A stretch of DNA of 64,000 bases from Rufibacter radiotolerans (lineage in GTDB: Bacteria; Bacteroidota; Bacteroidia; Cytophagales; Hymenobacteraceae). The translations under genes were made by a program, and so were the position numbers. Under the pieces are notes generated by a model, which worked only from the letters and a program-made list of their open reading frames with translations, did no database searches and had not been told where the DNA came from. The DNA lies in NCBI RefSeq assembly GCF_001078055.1, contig NZ_CP010777.1:3625001-3689000 (forward strand), read 5' to 3'. Within the stretch, counting starts at the first letter, position 1, and each line of letters opens with the position of its first letter. Positions 23,501 to 33,000 of this stretch are shown piece after piece.

Positions 23501-23828
23501 AGCTGGCGGCTGGTAGTTCTGTTGTCTCCATGGAAGATAGGTAAGCTGGTTTGGCTGTTTTGAGGCTGTTTTACAGAAAACAGCCCTAAAACAGCATAGC
23601 CATCCTATTTAATCTACAGAGGTTGTGATTCCTTTAAACGGCAAAGCTAGCTTCTGGTGCAGGCACTTCTTTTCTTCCACCAACCTTTGCCTGCTACTAC
23701 AACTGTAGCACCATGAAGTTCGCCTTTATTCCGTTGGGGTAAAGTTACGTATTCTCCCCATTCGGGCTAGCGACCTTGGCAGTGGGCTTCCTCAGCGAGA
23801 GAAGAAGAGGCAGCAATATTGGGGTGAC
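23501..23828. other. Intergenic region between co-directional genes
   Basis: 328 bp holding palindrome copy 13 at 23555-23594 and the presumed promoter of the lipoprotein glycosidase. Nothing else is recognisable. Confidence 0.5.
23555..23594. repeat. 40-bp intergenic palindrome, copy 13
   Basis: The left arm is CTGTTTTGAGGCTGTTTT, the loop ACAG and the right arm AAAACAGCCCTAAAACAG, with one mismatch and one wobble-type pair. Close to consensus. Confidence 0.9.
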
Positions 23829-24404
23829 TTACCGGCGGTTATACAACTCCATGAACTCCTGCAGCAAGCGGGTACCTTCCTGGCTGCTCCGATCCAGCAC
23901 GTTAATAATCTGCAGGCCGTCTTCTTCTACTGCGTTTCCCAATTGCTCTTTTAACACTCCGGAAAGACTGTGAATCATACCAAGTGCCCCGGCAAGGTCA
24001 TGGGCCAGAATATTCAGTTCGGGGTTCTTTGGCTCGGTTGGGTTCTGGGTATGCTTCTGGGCGGAAATATCTGCAGCAAAACCCAGAAGAAGCGGTTTGC
24101 TTAGCGCTTGCTCTAGCACGGTGAGGTTGAGCCGTACCCACCGCTCTTGCTGCATCCTGAATTCCAGAACCCCGCCCTGGTCTGGTTCCTGAAAAGTGGT
24201 CAGCGTTTGTGCTACCTGCCCTTGATCTACCGGGTGAACCTGCCTTAGAAGCACCTCTACGCTGGGGCATTCGTCTGGAAGGCTGAAAAGTGCCTGACAA
24301 GCCGGGCTCAAATACTGGAACTGCTGGGTGCCCTGGTCAAACGCAAAGAACGCCTGATGGGTCTTTTCTACCAAGGCTTTATATACATCAAGGGAGGCAG
24401 GCAT
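23829..24404 (-). CDS. PAS-domain protein with histidine-kinase dimerisation helix but no ATPase domain
   Basis: 191 residues from the ATG at 24404 (a start at 24461 would add 19). A PAS fold spans about residues 5-115 (YKALVEKTHQAFFAFDQ to LLLGFAADISAQK). It is followed by a DHp-like helix pair, ELNILAHDLAGALGMIHSLS, with the His (H135) in the H-box position, and LLQEFMELYNRR at the end. No N, G1 or G2 box ATPase follows, so it cannot autophosphorylate as written; it could receive phosphate, heterodimerise, or be a truncated kinase. It is divergent from the broken kinase at 24637, which has a similar layout. Confidence 0.65.
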   Translation of the reverse strand: MPASLDVYKALVEKTHQAFFAFDQGTQQFQYLSPACQALFSLPDECPSVEVLLRQVHPVDQGQVAQTLTTFQEPDQGGVLEFRMQQERWVRLNLTVLEQALSKPLLLGFAADISAQKHTQNPTEPKNPELNILAHDLAGALGMIHSLSGVLKEQLGNAVEEDGLQIINVLDRSSQEGTRLLQEFMELYNRR

Positions 24405-24636
24405 AGGGAACTGGCATAGTAAAAACGGTCTGGTGCCAGGGCCGTTTCCTTTAACAAACAATTTCCCAATTTATACAATTTACTCCCGGCAAGTGTTTAC
24501 GGCGAGTCGCAAAATATTTTAATGACTCTATTTATTCTCCTATTTCAAGATCCTACCAAAACCTGCCGCACCCACTTTTAGTAAAAGAAGACTTTTAAGG
24601 GGGGGGAAGCACCACCATTGACTGCAGGAGATACTT

Positions 24637-25510
24637 ATGGAACCTATCCATTCGGAGGATAATATCAATTCTTTTTTTGTAGACCAGGTAAAAGACTACG
24701 CCATTTTTACCACAGACCCCAACGGCATCATTAATTCCTGGAACAAGGGGGCGGAACGTCTGAAAGGATATACTGAGGCCGAAATCATAGGGCAACACAA
24801 AAACGAGGAGCTGGAAAGAATCAACCTGGACCTGGATAACTTCATCTACACCGCTCGCATGACCTGCGGTCACCTATCGTCAATATTGAGGCGCTCATGG
24901 ATGTCTTAAAGGACCAGTTAACCGAGAAGGGCTGGCTGAGCCCAGATATTGAGGAGATCCTGCAACGGGTGATCCTATCGGTGAACCGCTTTAAAAACAC
25001 CGTGGCACACCTAACCGAGATCAGTCGCCTGCAGAAAGATTTCAATGAAGAGGCCCCTGAAGTGGTCTCCAACGTGAAAGAAATCTATGAAGATATTATG
25101 GCCGATCTGGACTACCCCACCAAACAAAAGGCCTGCTTTATCAAGACCGATTTCTAGGTGCACCAGTTTAACTTCTCGCGCAAAAACTTCCGGAGCATTC
25201 TCTATAATTTGATCAATAATGCCATCAAGTTTCAGTCGCCGGACCGGGATTGTATTATCCACATTGACACTCGCCTGCGGGAGCCCTATGTAGTAGTAAG
25301 CGTGAAAGACAACGGCCTGGGCATGAACAAGCGCCAGCAGGAGCAGCTGTTTACCATGTTCCGGCGTTTCCATGACCACGTGGAGGGCACCGGCGTGGGG
25401 GGGGCTTTATGGTGAAGCGCATAGTGGAAGGGGCCGGCGGAAAAATTGAGGTAGATAGTGAGGAAGGAGTAGGCACCGAATTTAAGGTGTACCTGAAGGC
25501 CGCCATGTAA
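24637..25510 (+). pseudogene. PAS sensor histidine kinase, broken by two frameshifts and one stop
   Basis: Translation pieces together a sensor kinase: PAS start (VKDYAIFTTDPNGIINSWNK), DHp and HATPase (SILYNLINNAIKFQSPD, VKDNGLGM, GTGVG, then MVKRIVEGAGGKIEVDSEEG). Lesions: (1) the PAS domain jumps from EAEIIGQH straight to KNEELERIN, missing about 80 residues in frame; (2) one base lost near 24858 turns the expected SHDLRSPIVNIEAL H-box into RMTCGHLSS; (3) an in-frame TAG at 25155-25157; (4) a frameshift in the G run at about 25396-25404. The response regulator downstream is intact. Sequencing error in the G run is possible but would not explain the missing PAS segment or the TAG. Confidence 0.8.
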
Positions 25511-25563
25511 GCCTTGCCTCCTCATACCCCACCCTTAACTTTAACTAAGAAATAGATTAACTC

Positions 25564-26001
25564 ATGGAGATGGAAGAGCAAAACGCCGCCGGGGCTACCC
25601 CCCAGAAACTACGGCAGGTAGATACCATTATGGTGGTAGACGATGACGATAACTGGATCTTTGTCTCCAAACTTATCTTGAAGAAAGCCAGCGTGGGAAA
25701 CGAGATCATCACCGCCAAAAACGGCCGCGATGCCCTCTCCAAGTTAAAGGCCATGGCCACAGAAGGCGACCAAAAGATGCCAGACCTGATCTTTCTGGAT
25801 ATTAGAATGCCGGTTCTGGATGGCTTTGAATTTCTGGAAGAGGCCACCCAACCAGACGGCCTGGATTTCACCAGAACCCGAATCTACATGTGCAGCAGCT
25901 CCCTGAACCCCGTTGACCAGGCAAAAGCAAGCCAGTTTCCGGTCTCCGGTTTCCTCACCAAGCCCCTCACCCAGGCAGCCTTGCAGGAAATTCTGGGCTG
26001 A
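25564..26001 (+). CDS. Single-domain response regulator (CheY-like)
   Basis: A 145-residue receiver domain with no output domain. A 16-residue lead is followed by TIMVVDDDDNWIFVSKLIL (acidic pocket), the phosphoacceptor D79 in FLDIRMPVLDGFEF, the conserved Ser/Thr turn in MCSSSLNP and K133 in FLTKPLT. It would signal by protein-protein contact. It lies 53 bp after the broken kinase and was presumably its cognate partner, so its present phosphodonor is unclear; the PAS-DHp protein encoded on the other side of the kinase is one candidate. It ends in a very long bidirectional terminator. Confidence 0.9.
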   Translation: MEMEEQNAAGATPQKLRQVDTIMVVDDDDNWIFVSKLILKKASVGNEIITAKNGRDALSKLKAMATEGDQKMPDLIFLDIRMPVLDGFEFLEEATQPDGLDFTRTRIYMCSSSLNPVDQAKASQFPVSGFLTKPLTQAALQEILG

Positions 26002-26061
26002 TTTAAAAGCTGAGCTTTGGTTTCGTAAAGATTGGATGGGCTACTGCCAGAGCAGGTTCTG

Positions 26062-26118
26062 TTTTAAAGCACAAAAGGCCCGTAACATGTTCTGTTACGG
26101 GCCTTTTGTGCTTTAAAA
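26062..26118. terminator. 26-bp perfect hairpin between convergent genes (bidirectional terminator)
   Basis: The left arm 26062-26087 (TTTTAAAGCACAAAAGGCCC...) and right arm 26093-26118 are exact reverse complements over 26 bp, with a 5-nt loop TGTTC. Each strand ends in a T-rich tail. It serves the response regulator and the MFS transporter gene. Confidence 0.85.
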
Positions 26119-26130
26119 GAAGAGGCAACC

Positions 26131-27570
26131 TTAATACGCCAACTCCTCTTTCACAGAGGCGCCGGGCGCAGACCCGAAGAAGCCGTAGTAGACAATGAAC
26201 AGATAGCAGGCCAACGGCACTAAAAACGACAGTTGTAGGGAGGTCACATCGGCCACGAAACCTTGCAGTGGCGGAATGATGGCCCCGCCCACAATGGCCA
26301 TTACCAGCAAGGAAGAACCTTGGCTGGTGTGCGCGCCCAAGCCTTTAATGGCCAAGTCAAAGATGGTAGGGAACATGATGGAGTTAAACAACCCTATGGC
26401 AATAACCGACCACATAGCCATCTGGCCCTCGCCAAAAATAGTCACCAGCAGCAAGCCAATCACGCTGGCTGCATAAAGACCTAATGTACGGCTAGGAATA
26501 AACCTACCCAGGAACAGTACCAACATGTTCAGCACAATCAGGCCAACGGCGATAAGCGCTAGGTTTAAACCATAGATGCTGAAGATAACCAAAAACGCCA
26601 CCAGCGCCACGGCGCCAATAGCCAGATATTTATAGCTGTTATTCTTAAACTGCGCCAGGCCAATGGCCCCAAAGAAACGGCCTACCATGGCGCCTCCCCA
26701 GAAAAAGGCCAGGTAGTACTTGGCTTCAGACTCGGCTAAGCCGGCAATCTGCGGCAGCTCCAGAAACCCGATCAAGGTACTGCCAATAGAGACCTCGCCG
26801 CCCACGTACATGAAAATACAGATAATGCCCAGCACCAAGTGCCGGTGTTTTAGGGCTCCGGCATCGGCCACTATGCGGCCTTCGCCGGCAATATGCGGCA
26901 AACGGGCAATCTTGATTATAACGACAATCACCAGCAAGGCCGCCGCCAGTGCCAGGTAAGGCATTTTGACAGATTCTGCACTCGCATCTCCCACGCCTTG
27001 GGCCGCATCAAAGATGAGGTAACCACCTACCAGAGGCGCCACCGTGGTACCTAGCGAGTTGAGCGCCTGTGTCATGTTCATGCGGCTGGAAGAACCTTCG
27101 GGCGGCCCCAGAGCGGCCACGTAAGGATTGGCCGCAATCTGCAGAATGGTAATGCCGGAGGCCAGCACGAAAAGAGCCAGCAAAAAGAACCCATAGCTCA
27201 GCAGGCTGGCCGCTGGCAAAAACAACACACAGCCCACCGCGGCTACTACCAGCCCCACAATAATGCCGTTTTTGTAGCCTATCTTCATGATAGGGTCTCC
27301 TTTGGTGATGGAGAACAGGAAGTAGGCCAGCGAGATGATGAAGTAAGCCCCAAAGAACGCCGTCTGAATGAGCATGGCCTGCCAGTGCTGCAGGTCAAAA
27401 ACGCCCTTCAGTTTAGGGATAAGAATATCATTCAGGCAGGTGATAAAACCCCACATGAAAAACAGCGACGTGACCACCACCAGGGGTCCCAGGTACTTGT
27501 TGTTTTCAGGGGATACGCCCGTGCCGGGTGCGCTTGACGTTGCCTTTGCTGTGTTAATGATTCCAGCCAT
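26131..27570 (-). CDS. MFS sugar transporter, FucP/GluP-like
   Basis: A 479-residue major facilitator with about 12 membrane helices and a cytoplasmic N-terminal tail. It resembles the sugar:H+ symporters of the fucose and glucose/galactose group: the first helix region VVTSLFFMWGFITCLNDILI carries the N and D of the family motif, and ITILQIAANPYVAALGPPE is its conserved loop. It imports a monosaccharide, most likely glucose or galactose, through the inner membrane. It is co-directional with GH9 and the hybrid regulator, 360 bp downstream of GH9, so it may serve that set. Confidence 0.88.
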   Translation of the reverse strand: MAGIINTAKATSSAPGTGVSPENNKYLGPLVVVTSLFFMWGFITCLNDILIPKLKGVFDLQHWQAMLIQTAFFGAYFIISLAYFLFSITKGDPIMKIGYKNGIIVGLVVAAVGCVLFLPAASLLSYGFFLLALFVLASGITILQIAANPYVAALGPPEGSSSRMNMTQALNSLGTTVAPLVGGYLIFDAAQGVGDASAESVKMPYLALAAALLVIVVIIKIARLPHIAGEGRIVADAGALKHRHLVLGIICIFMYVGGEVSIGSTLIGFLELPQIAGLAESEAKYYLAFFWGGAMVGRFFGAIGLAQFKNNSYKYLAIGAVALVAFLVIFSIYGLNLALIAVGLIVLNMLVLFLGRFIPSRTLGLYAASVIGLLLVTIFGEGQMAMWSVIAIGLFNSIMFPTIFDLAIKGLGAHTSQGSSLLVMAIVGGAIIPPLQGFVADVTSLQLSFLVPLACYLFIVYYGFFGSAPGASVKEELAY

Positions 27571-27929
27571 TGTTTGGTTACTCGTGTGTAGTGAAGAAAA
27601 ATAGTAGCTAGTATGCCCTTAAAGGCGGTACTTGTATAATTGGTCTGTTTGACGGCAAAAGCAATTTGCTTTGCTTATCCACTTTAGCGCCCTTTCCGGA
27701 AAAACAGGCTATAAACAGAAACCTACCAGCGCCTGAATACACCCTCTCCTCGGGCTCCTGGCCGCTAATGGTTTTTCAATTATACAGCTTAATCATCAAA
27801 ACTTAGAGGAAAAACGGCAGAGATTAACTTGTCAAATTGACGTTTGAGCAATTTTCTGGCCTATAAACGGGTACCCAAGCCTAAAGAATAAGCTGACTTA
27901 CGTTAAAGGCTTCTTGGTTTTCTTTGCCC
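27571..27929. other. Intergenic region between GH9 and MFS genes
   Basis: 359 bp without a gene. It contains degenerate palindrome copy 14 and AT-rich DNA near 27780-27840 that probably carries the MFS promoter, reading leftward. I see no strong TTG/TAnnTTTG pair on that strand. Confidence 0.45.
27679..27718. repeat. 40-bp intergenic palindrome, copy 14 (degenerate)
   Basis: The left arm is CCACTTTAGCGCCCTTTC, the loop CGGA and the right arm AAAACAGGCTATAAACAG. Only the right arm is near consensus. Confidence 0.55.
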
Positions 27930-29747
27930 TTACTTGTTCCCTTTATCTGCCAAACCCGCCTTCTGCTGGAGCGCTTCCAGGGCGCCGGCCAGGTACACCA
28001 GCGGGGCGTTCCAGTTGATGGCTATTTCATTGGAGGCATAAGAGCAGTCATGGTCCAGGTACATTTCGTCTGGGGCGGTGGCGGTATAGCCTTCGCACTT
28101 GTCCTGCTTGGGTGCCTGGGCATTGGTTCCCCCAGATAACAACCCCGGCACGGGTTCCTCCAGGCCATCGGCCACTGATGGGCGGTGGTGAGGGTGCCTG
28201 GTAGATTTAGCACCGTACCCCGTCACGAAGGAATAGCCTACGGCGTTGCGGCCCAGGAGGTAATCCAGGTTGGAGAGGGCGGCCTTCAGGTACTTCTTGT
28301 CCCGGGTAAGCTGGTAGGCCTGCACCAACAGAATGCCCTGGTTGGCCGCCACCGAGGAACTCCCCCAGACATAGTCTCCCTGCGTGCGGCCCATCACTGT
28401 TTGAAAAGCCCCGCCGGCAGCCCCCACCACCATGGTAGTACCTACTTGCAGCAGTTGGGTCTTGATGAGGTCTGCCTCTTTTTTAAAGACCGGAGGCAAC
28501 GTGGCACTGTGCCGAAGCAGAGTATAGTAGCCCAGTAAACGTACCTGTGGCCAACCGGGCAGCGGCATGGCAGCATCTGGCAGCATCTTTACGGCCTTGT
28601 AGTAGCTTTCTTGCTTAGTAGTGGTATAGAGTTCGGCGGCGGCCCAGATCCATTCATCCGTAAAGGTTTTATCGCCGTAGGCGCCGGTAGTAATGTCTGG
28701 GTCAAAGGCCTTGTTCAGGGCATCCTGGTTATACTCCAGGTGGTGGTTCTTCTGCGCCCAGGCCCAGGCGTTGGTGGCCGCCGTAAGGCAGGAATCTGCC
28801 AAACCCGGGAAGTCTTTCTCATAGTTTTTGTACACCCGGCTGGCCTGGGCCATGACGGCGGCAAAGTCTAGCGCGGCGGCGGTCCCTTTCTGTACCACGT
28901 ACCGGGGCGTGCTGCTGGCCTGGTGCGGCATGACCATGGCGTCAAAGTCGGCATTGGTGAGTTTATGGTACACGCCCCCGTCATGCGGGTCCTGCATGGT
29001 CAGCATCCAGCGCAGGTTCCACAGCGACTCGTCCAATATATCTGGCACGGTGTTCTTGCTTTCGGGGATGTTGAGGGTCTGCCGCTGGTAGAACTCCGGA
29101 AAATCTTCATAGGCAGAAAGCAGGGTGCCCATGGTAATGCCGCTGTTCACAATGTATTTGTTGTAGTCGCCGGCATCATACCAGCCCCCGGGGGAAGAAA
29201 TGACGGTGCCCGCCGGACGCTGGGCCGTGGCTGCCGACGGGTGTACCAGCACCTGCCGGTCTGGGTGCCCTGCGGGCCGGTGCCATTTGCCGGCAAACGC
29301 CTCCGGAAGGTCCACGGACGCCCGCTGGTAGTAGAACCCTTTCAAGGCGGCCGCCGCCAAGGCCGCATGCACCTGTGGTTTAATCTCAAATTCATAGGAC
29401 TGCCCCACGCCCGCCACCTGCAGCACATAGGTACCCGGGGTAGTGAAGGTACTGAAATCTGCCGCCCGGGTAGGCTTGCCGCTCAGCTCCGTGGGTTTAG
29501 GAGCTGACAGCTTTCCCGTGAACGCCACCTTGGAAGACCCCTTGGCCTTGACAGAAAAGGTATCTCCGGTGGGTTGCCCCACCACTACGGCTACTTTTCC
29601 GGCATTAGGGTAAAAACCTATTTGGTTCAGCCTGATCTGTTCTTGGCCCTGGGCTGGTTTGCCGACAGGTTTGGGAGCCTGGGCCCAAGCTCCGGAAGCA
29701 GAAAGGCTTATAAGAAGCGCTCCCAGCGCTTTAGGTAGAATTTGCAT
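27930..29747 (-). CDS. GH9 endo-beta-glucanase (CelD-like) with Ig-like N-terminal domain
   Basis: Cuts beta-1,4-glucan (cellulose, glucomannan or related) by an inverting mechanism. 605 residues: signal peptide MQILPKALGALLISLSASGAWA, then a CelD_N Ig-like domain (about 35-125: IRLNQIGFYPNAGKVAVVV), then the (alpha/alpha)6 GH9 domain with GGWYDAGDYNKY (D191, D194), RHPHHR near 525 and CSYASNEIAINWNAP carrying the catalytic acid E574. Exported, no lipobox or T9SS tail, so likely periplasmic. Downstream of the hybrid regulator gene and co-directional with it. Confidence 0.93.
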   Translation of the reverse strand: MQILPKALGALLISLSASGAWAQAPKPVGKPAQGQEQIRLNQIGFYPNAGKVAVVVGQPTGDTFSVKAKGSSKVAFTGKLSAPKPTELSGKPTRAADFSTFTTPGTYVLQVAGVGQSYEFEIKPQVHAALAAAALKGFYYQRASVDLPEAFAGKWHRPAGHPDRQVLVHPSAATAQRPAGTVISSPGGWYDAGDYNKYIVNSGITMGTLLSAYEDFPEFYQRQTLNIPESKNTVPDILDESLWNLRWMLTMQDPHDGGVYHKLTNADFDAMVMPHQASSTPRYVVQKGTAAALDFAAVMAQASRVYKNYEKDFPGLADSCLTAATNAWAWAQKNHHLEYNQDALNKAFDPDITTGAYGDKTFTDEWIWAAAELYTTTKQESYYKAVKMLPDAAMPLPGWPQVRLLGYYTLLRHSATLPPVFKKEADLIKTQLLQVGTTMVVGAAGGAFQTVMGRTQGDYVWGSSSVAANQGILLVQAYQLTRDKKYLKAALSNLDYLLGRNAVGYSFVTGYGAKSTRHPHHRPSVADGLEEPVPGLLSGGTNAQAPKQDKCEGYTATAPDEMYLDHDCSYASNEIAINWNAPLVYLAGALEALQQKAGLADKGNK

Positions 29748-29881
29748 GGTAGATGGTTTGCGTACAGGTAGAAATTAGCTGGTAAACTATGCAGGAAACA
29801 GCCGTTGTTTATTCAAGCTCGCTCTTAAAACAAGGCTCTCTAAAAGATACCGAAAGATACGCAGGCGGAAATCCCAACAGG

Positions 29882-29900
29882 GGTATCATTTGTTTCAGAT
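29882..29900 (-). promoter_or_regulatory. Possible regulator site, AACAAATGATA core, upstream of GH9
   Basis: On the GH9 strand this reads ATCTGAAACAAATGATACC. The core AAACAAATGATA is identical to 12 bases within the 32-bp box at 48771-48802, and the 13-mer AACAAATGATACC recurs at 34553-34565. It is 135-150 bp before the GH9 start. Role inferred only from recurrence. Confidence 0.4.
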
Positions 29901-29968
29901 ACACGCCCCGCTGGTTAAATGGCTCCTTTTCAGTTCCCGGAGGTAACTTCTGTGCGGTGAATCGTTTT

Positions 29969-30008
29969 CTGAAACGAGCACGTTTTTGCCAAAACAGGCT
30001 TAAAACGC
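29969..30008. repeat. 40-bp intergenic palindrome, copy 15
   Basis: The left arm is CTGAAACGAGCACGTTTT, the loop TGCC and the right arm AAAACAGGCTTAAAACGC. The right arm is consensus and the left partly decayed. Confidence 0.7.
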
Positions 30009-30078
30009 CAAGGCCTTTCCCTACCCCTAAAAGCCACCAAAGAGTAGGGCAGAAAAACATGCCTCCTAAACCGGCCGC

Positions 30079-33000
30079 CTATGCCTCTCCTATTGGTTCC
30101 TTTTGTTCTTGCTCCGCGTAGACCGAAGGCAGCATCTGGTACTCCTCTTTAAAGTATTTGGTGAAGTATTTCCGGTTATTGAACCCTACCTTATACGCAA
30201 CCTCGGCCACCGTCAACTGGCTTTTGCCTAGCAGTTGGGCAGCGTGCTGCAGCCGAATCTTCCGGATAAACTCTACCGGCGACTGCCCTGTAATGGCCAC
30301 CATTTTCTTGTACAGGTGCACCCGGCTCACCCCTAATTCGCGGCTCATCTCCTCTACGGTAAGGTCTGTGTTAGACAGGTTCTCCTCCACATACTTGATG
30401 GCCTTCTGGATGAGTTTATCATCCAGAGACACAATTTTCTCCTGGCTGGTCTGCACGCTTATCTTTTTCTCAAACACTTTCTGCAATTGCTCCCGCTGCG
30501 TAATCAGGTTCCTGATTCTGGTGAGGAGCAACTCAAAATTGAAGGGTTTGGTCAGATAGTCATTGGCGCCTACGTCTAGCCCGGTCAGGTGCTTTTCCTC
30601 AGAGGCGTGGGCCGTTAAGAGCACGAACGGGATATGGGAAGTGCGCGGGTCCTGTTTCATTTTTTTACAGAAGTCCACCCCGTTCAGTTCAGGCATCATG
30701 ACATCACTTACCACCAAGTCTGGCAGCAGGGCCAGCGCCTTTTGCCAGCCTTCTTTCCCGTTAGAGGCCTCTACCACCCTAAAATGACCCTGCAGGTTAT
30801 CTTTCAGGTAAAACCGGAAGTCGTCGTTGTCTTCCACCACCAGTACCAGCGGCTTCTGCGGGCCTACTGCCGGCGCTGGCGGTGAGGCATTCACTACCGG
30901 AATTTCTATGGGTTGTGTCATGGGCTCTTCCGGAGTGGGCTGTTCCTCTGGAAGGGCAACCGGGTTCTGGAGTTCTTTCACCGGCAGCGTCACCGTGAAA
31001 CAACTTCCCTGGCCGGGCGTGCTCTCCACTGAGATAAGGCCGGCATGCAGGTGCACAAACTCACTGGCCAGCGCCAGGCCAATGCCGCTGCCCTGGTTCA
31101 TCATATGATCTGGCACGGCATCCCTGAAAAACCTTTCAAAAATCTTGGCCTGGTTATCTTTAGGAATGCCAATACCCGTGTCACGCACCTTTATCTCCAG
31201 TATTTTCAGGCCCTCAACGGAGGAGTCATTTTCCCGGCAATGGAGCTCCACCTCAATACGGCCCTGCCCCGGGGTGAATTTAAAGGCGTTGGAAAGCAGG
31301 TTGAACAGTACTTTTTCCAGCTTGTCATGGTCAAAGGCAATCTGCAACCGCTCCACACTGGACCTGAAGGACAGGGAAATCCCTTTTTTATCAGACAAGT
31401 CCAGAAACGAATGCACCGTTTCGCGCACAAAATCCACCACGTCGCCTTCGGCCAGCGAAAGATTCATTTCCTCCAGGCCCATCTTCTTGAAATCAAGCAA
31501 CTGGTTCACCATGTGCAGCAATCGCCGGGCGTTCTTCTGAATCATCTGGAACTGCTGTTGCTGGTCAGGGTCTGGGCTGGTGCGCAGCAATTTCTCAATG
31601 GGGGCCAGAATTAAGGTAAGCGGGGTCCTGAATTCATGGCTCACGTTGGTAAAGAACTTTATTTTCATGAGATCCAGCTCATGCAATTGCCTTACCTCGC
31701 GCTTTTCCTGCTCTGCCAGGAACCTGGCCCGGGCTTTCCTAAGCTCCAACCGCCTTACCGCCACCAGGGCCAGCCCCAGTAAAACCACATAACCCGCATA
31801 GGCCACCGGGGTTTGCCAGAACGGGGCCAGCACCACCAATTCCACGCTGGCGCCCTGCCGGTTCCAGACGCCGTCATTATTGGCAGCCATCACCCTAAAG
31901 GTGTAGTGGCCGGGGTCCAGGTTGGTGTAGGAGACCTTGCGGTTATGGCTGTCTACCGTGCGCCACCCCTGGTCAAACCCTTCCAGCTGGTATCGGTAAC
32001 GGTTTTTTTCCGGGTGAATGTAGTTAAGGGCGGCAAACTCAATGGAAAAGGCGTTCTCATCATGTTCCAGGGTAATCTGCCGGGTATCTGCTATGGTTTG
32101 CGACAAGATCACCCGGCCATTATAAGGCTGGTTGGGCGCCAGGCTCTTATTGAACAACTGAAAATCTGTGAACACCACCTTGGGGGCCACGGCATTCTTC
32201 TCAATGCGGGCCGGATGAAACAGGTTGAACCCGTTCGGGCCGCCCAAAATAACTTCCCCGCTTTTCAGGCTAATGCCGGCCCGTTCATTAAAGGTTTTCC
32301 CCTGCAGGCCATCCAATTCATCAAAATTCCTGATGGCGTAGGTAATGCCGCCTTTGACTGATTTCTGCGGTATCACTTGGAACACGCCATTCTGCGTGCT
32401 TACCCACAGGTGTCCGCTTTGGTCTTCCACCACAGAACTCACGGCGCTGTTAGAAAGACCGCTCTCCGGGGTGAAATGCGTAAAGGACCCGGTTTTCTCC
32501 TGGTAAAGGTCCAGCCCTTCTGCGGTGCCTACCCACATGTTTTGCCGACTGTCTTTAAAAATAGCGGTGATCTGGTTGCTTACCAGGCTGCCGGGGTTCT
32601 TGGGGTCATGCAACAGCAACGAGCTTTTGCCGGTTTCCTGGTGGAAAATGTCTATACCATAGCCTCCGGCCACCCAAAGGTTGCCGTGCCGGTCTTCGGC
32701 AATGGAGGAGATGTAGTCACAGTGCACCGGGTACTGGCCTCCTTTTAGGGTAGAATGCACTAGTTTCTTCCGGGCCGGGTCCAGCATTTCCAGGCCACCC
32801 CGCAGAGTGCCTATCCAGAGGTTGCCCCGGCGGTCTTCATACAGTTCCCAGATGCTGTTATCAGAGATGCTGGCCGGGCTGCCGGGCTCGTTTTTAAAGT
32901 GGGTGAACTTCTTTCCATCAAACCGGTCCAGGCCTCCCAGGTACGTACCCACCCATAGTTGTTTGTTTCTGTCAATAAGCAGGTTTACCACCACGTCAGA

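Larger units (their letters stand above)
29748..30078. other. Intergenic region upstream of GH9
   Basis: 331 bp without a gene. It has palindrome copy 15 at 29969-30008. Reading leftward, the 13-mer AACAAATGATACC at 29882-29894 also occurs upstream of the hybrid regulator and GH3. TATCTTTC and TATCTTTT, weak -7-like boxes, follow it on that strand. Confidence 0.45.
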
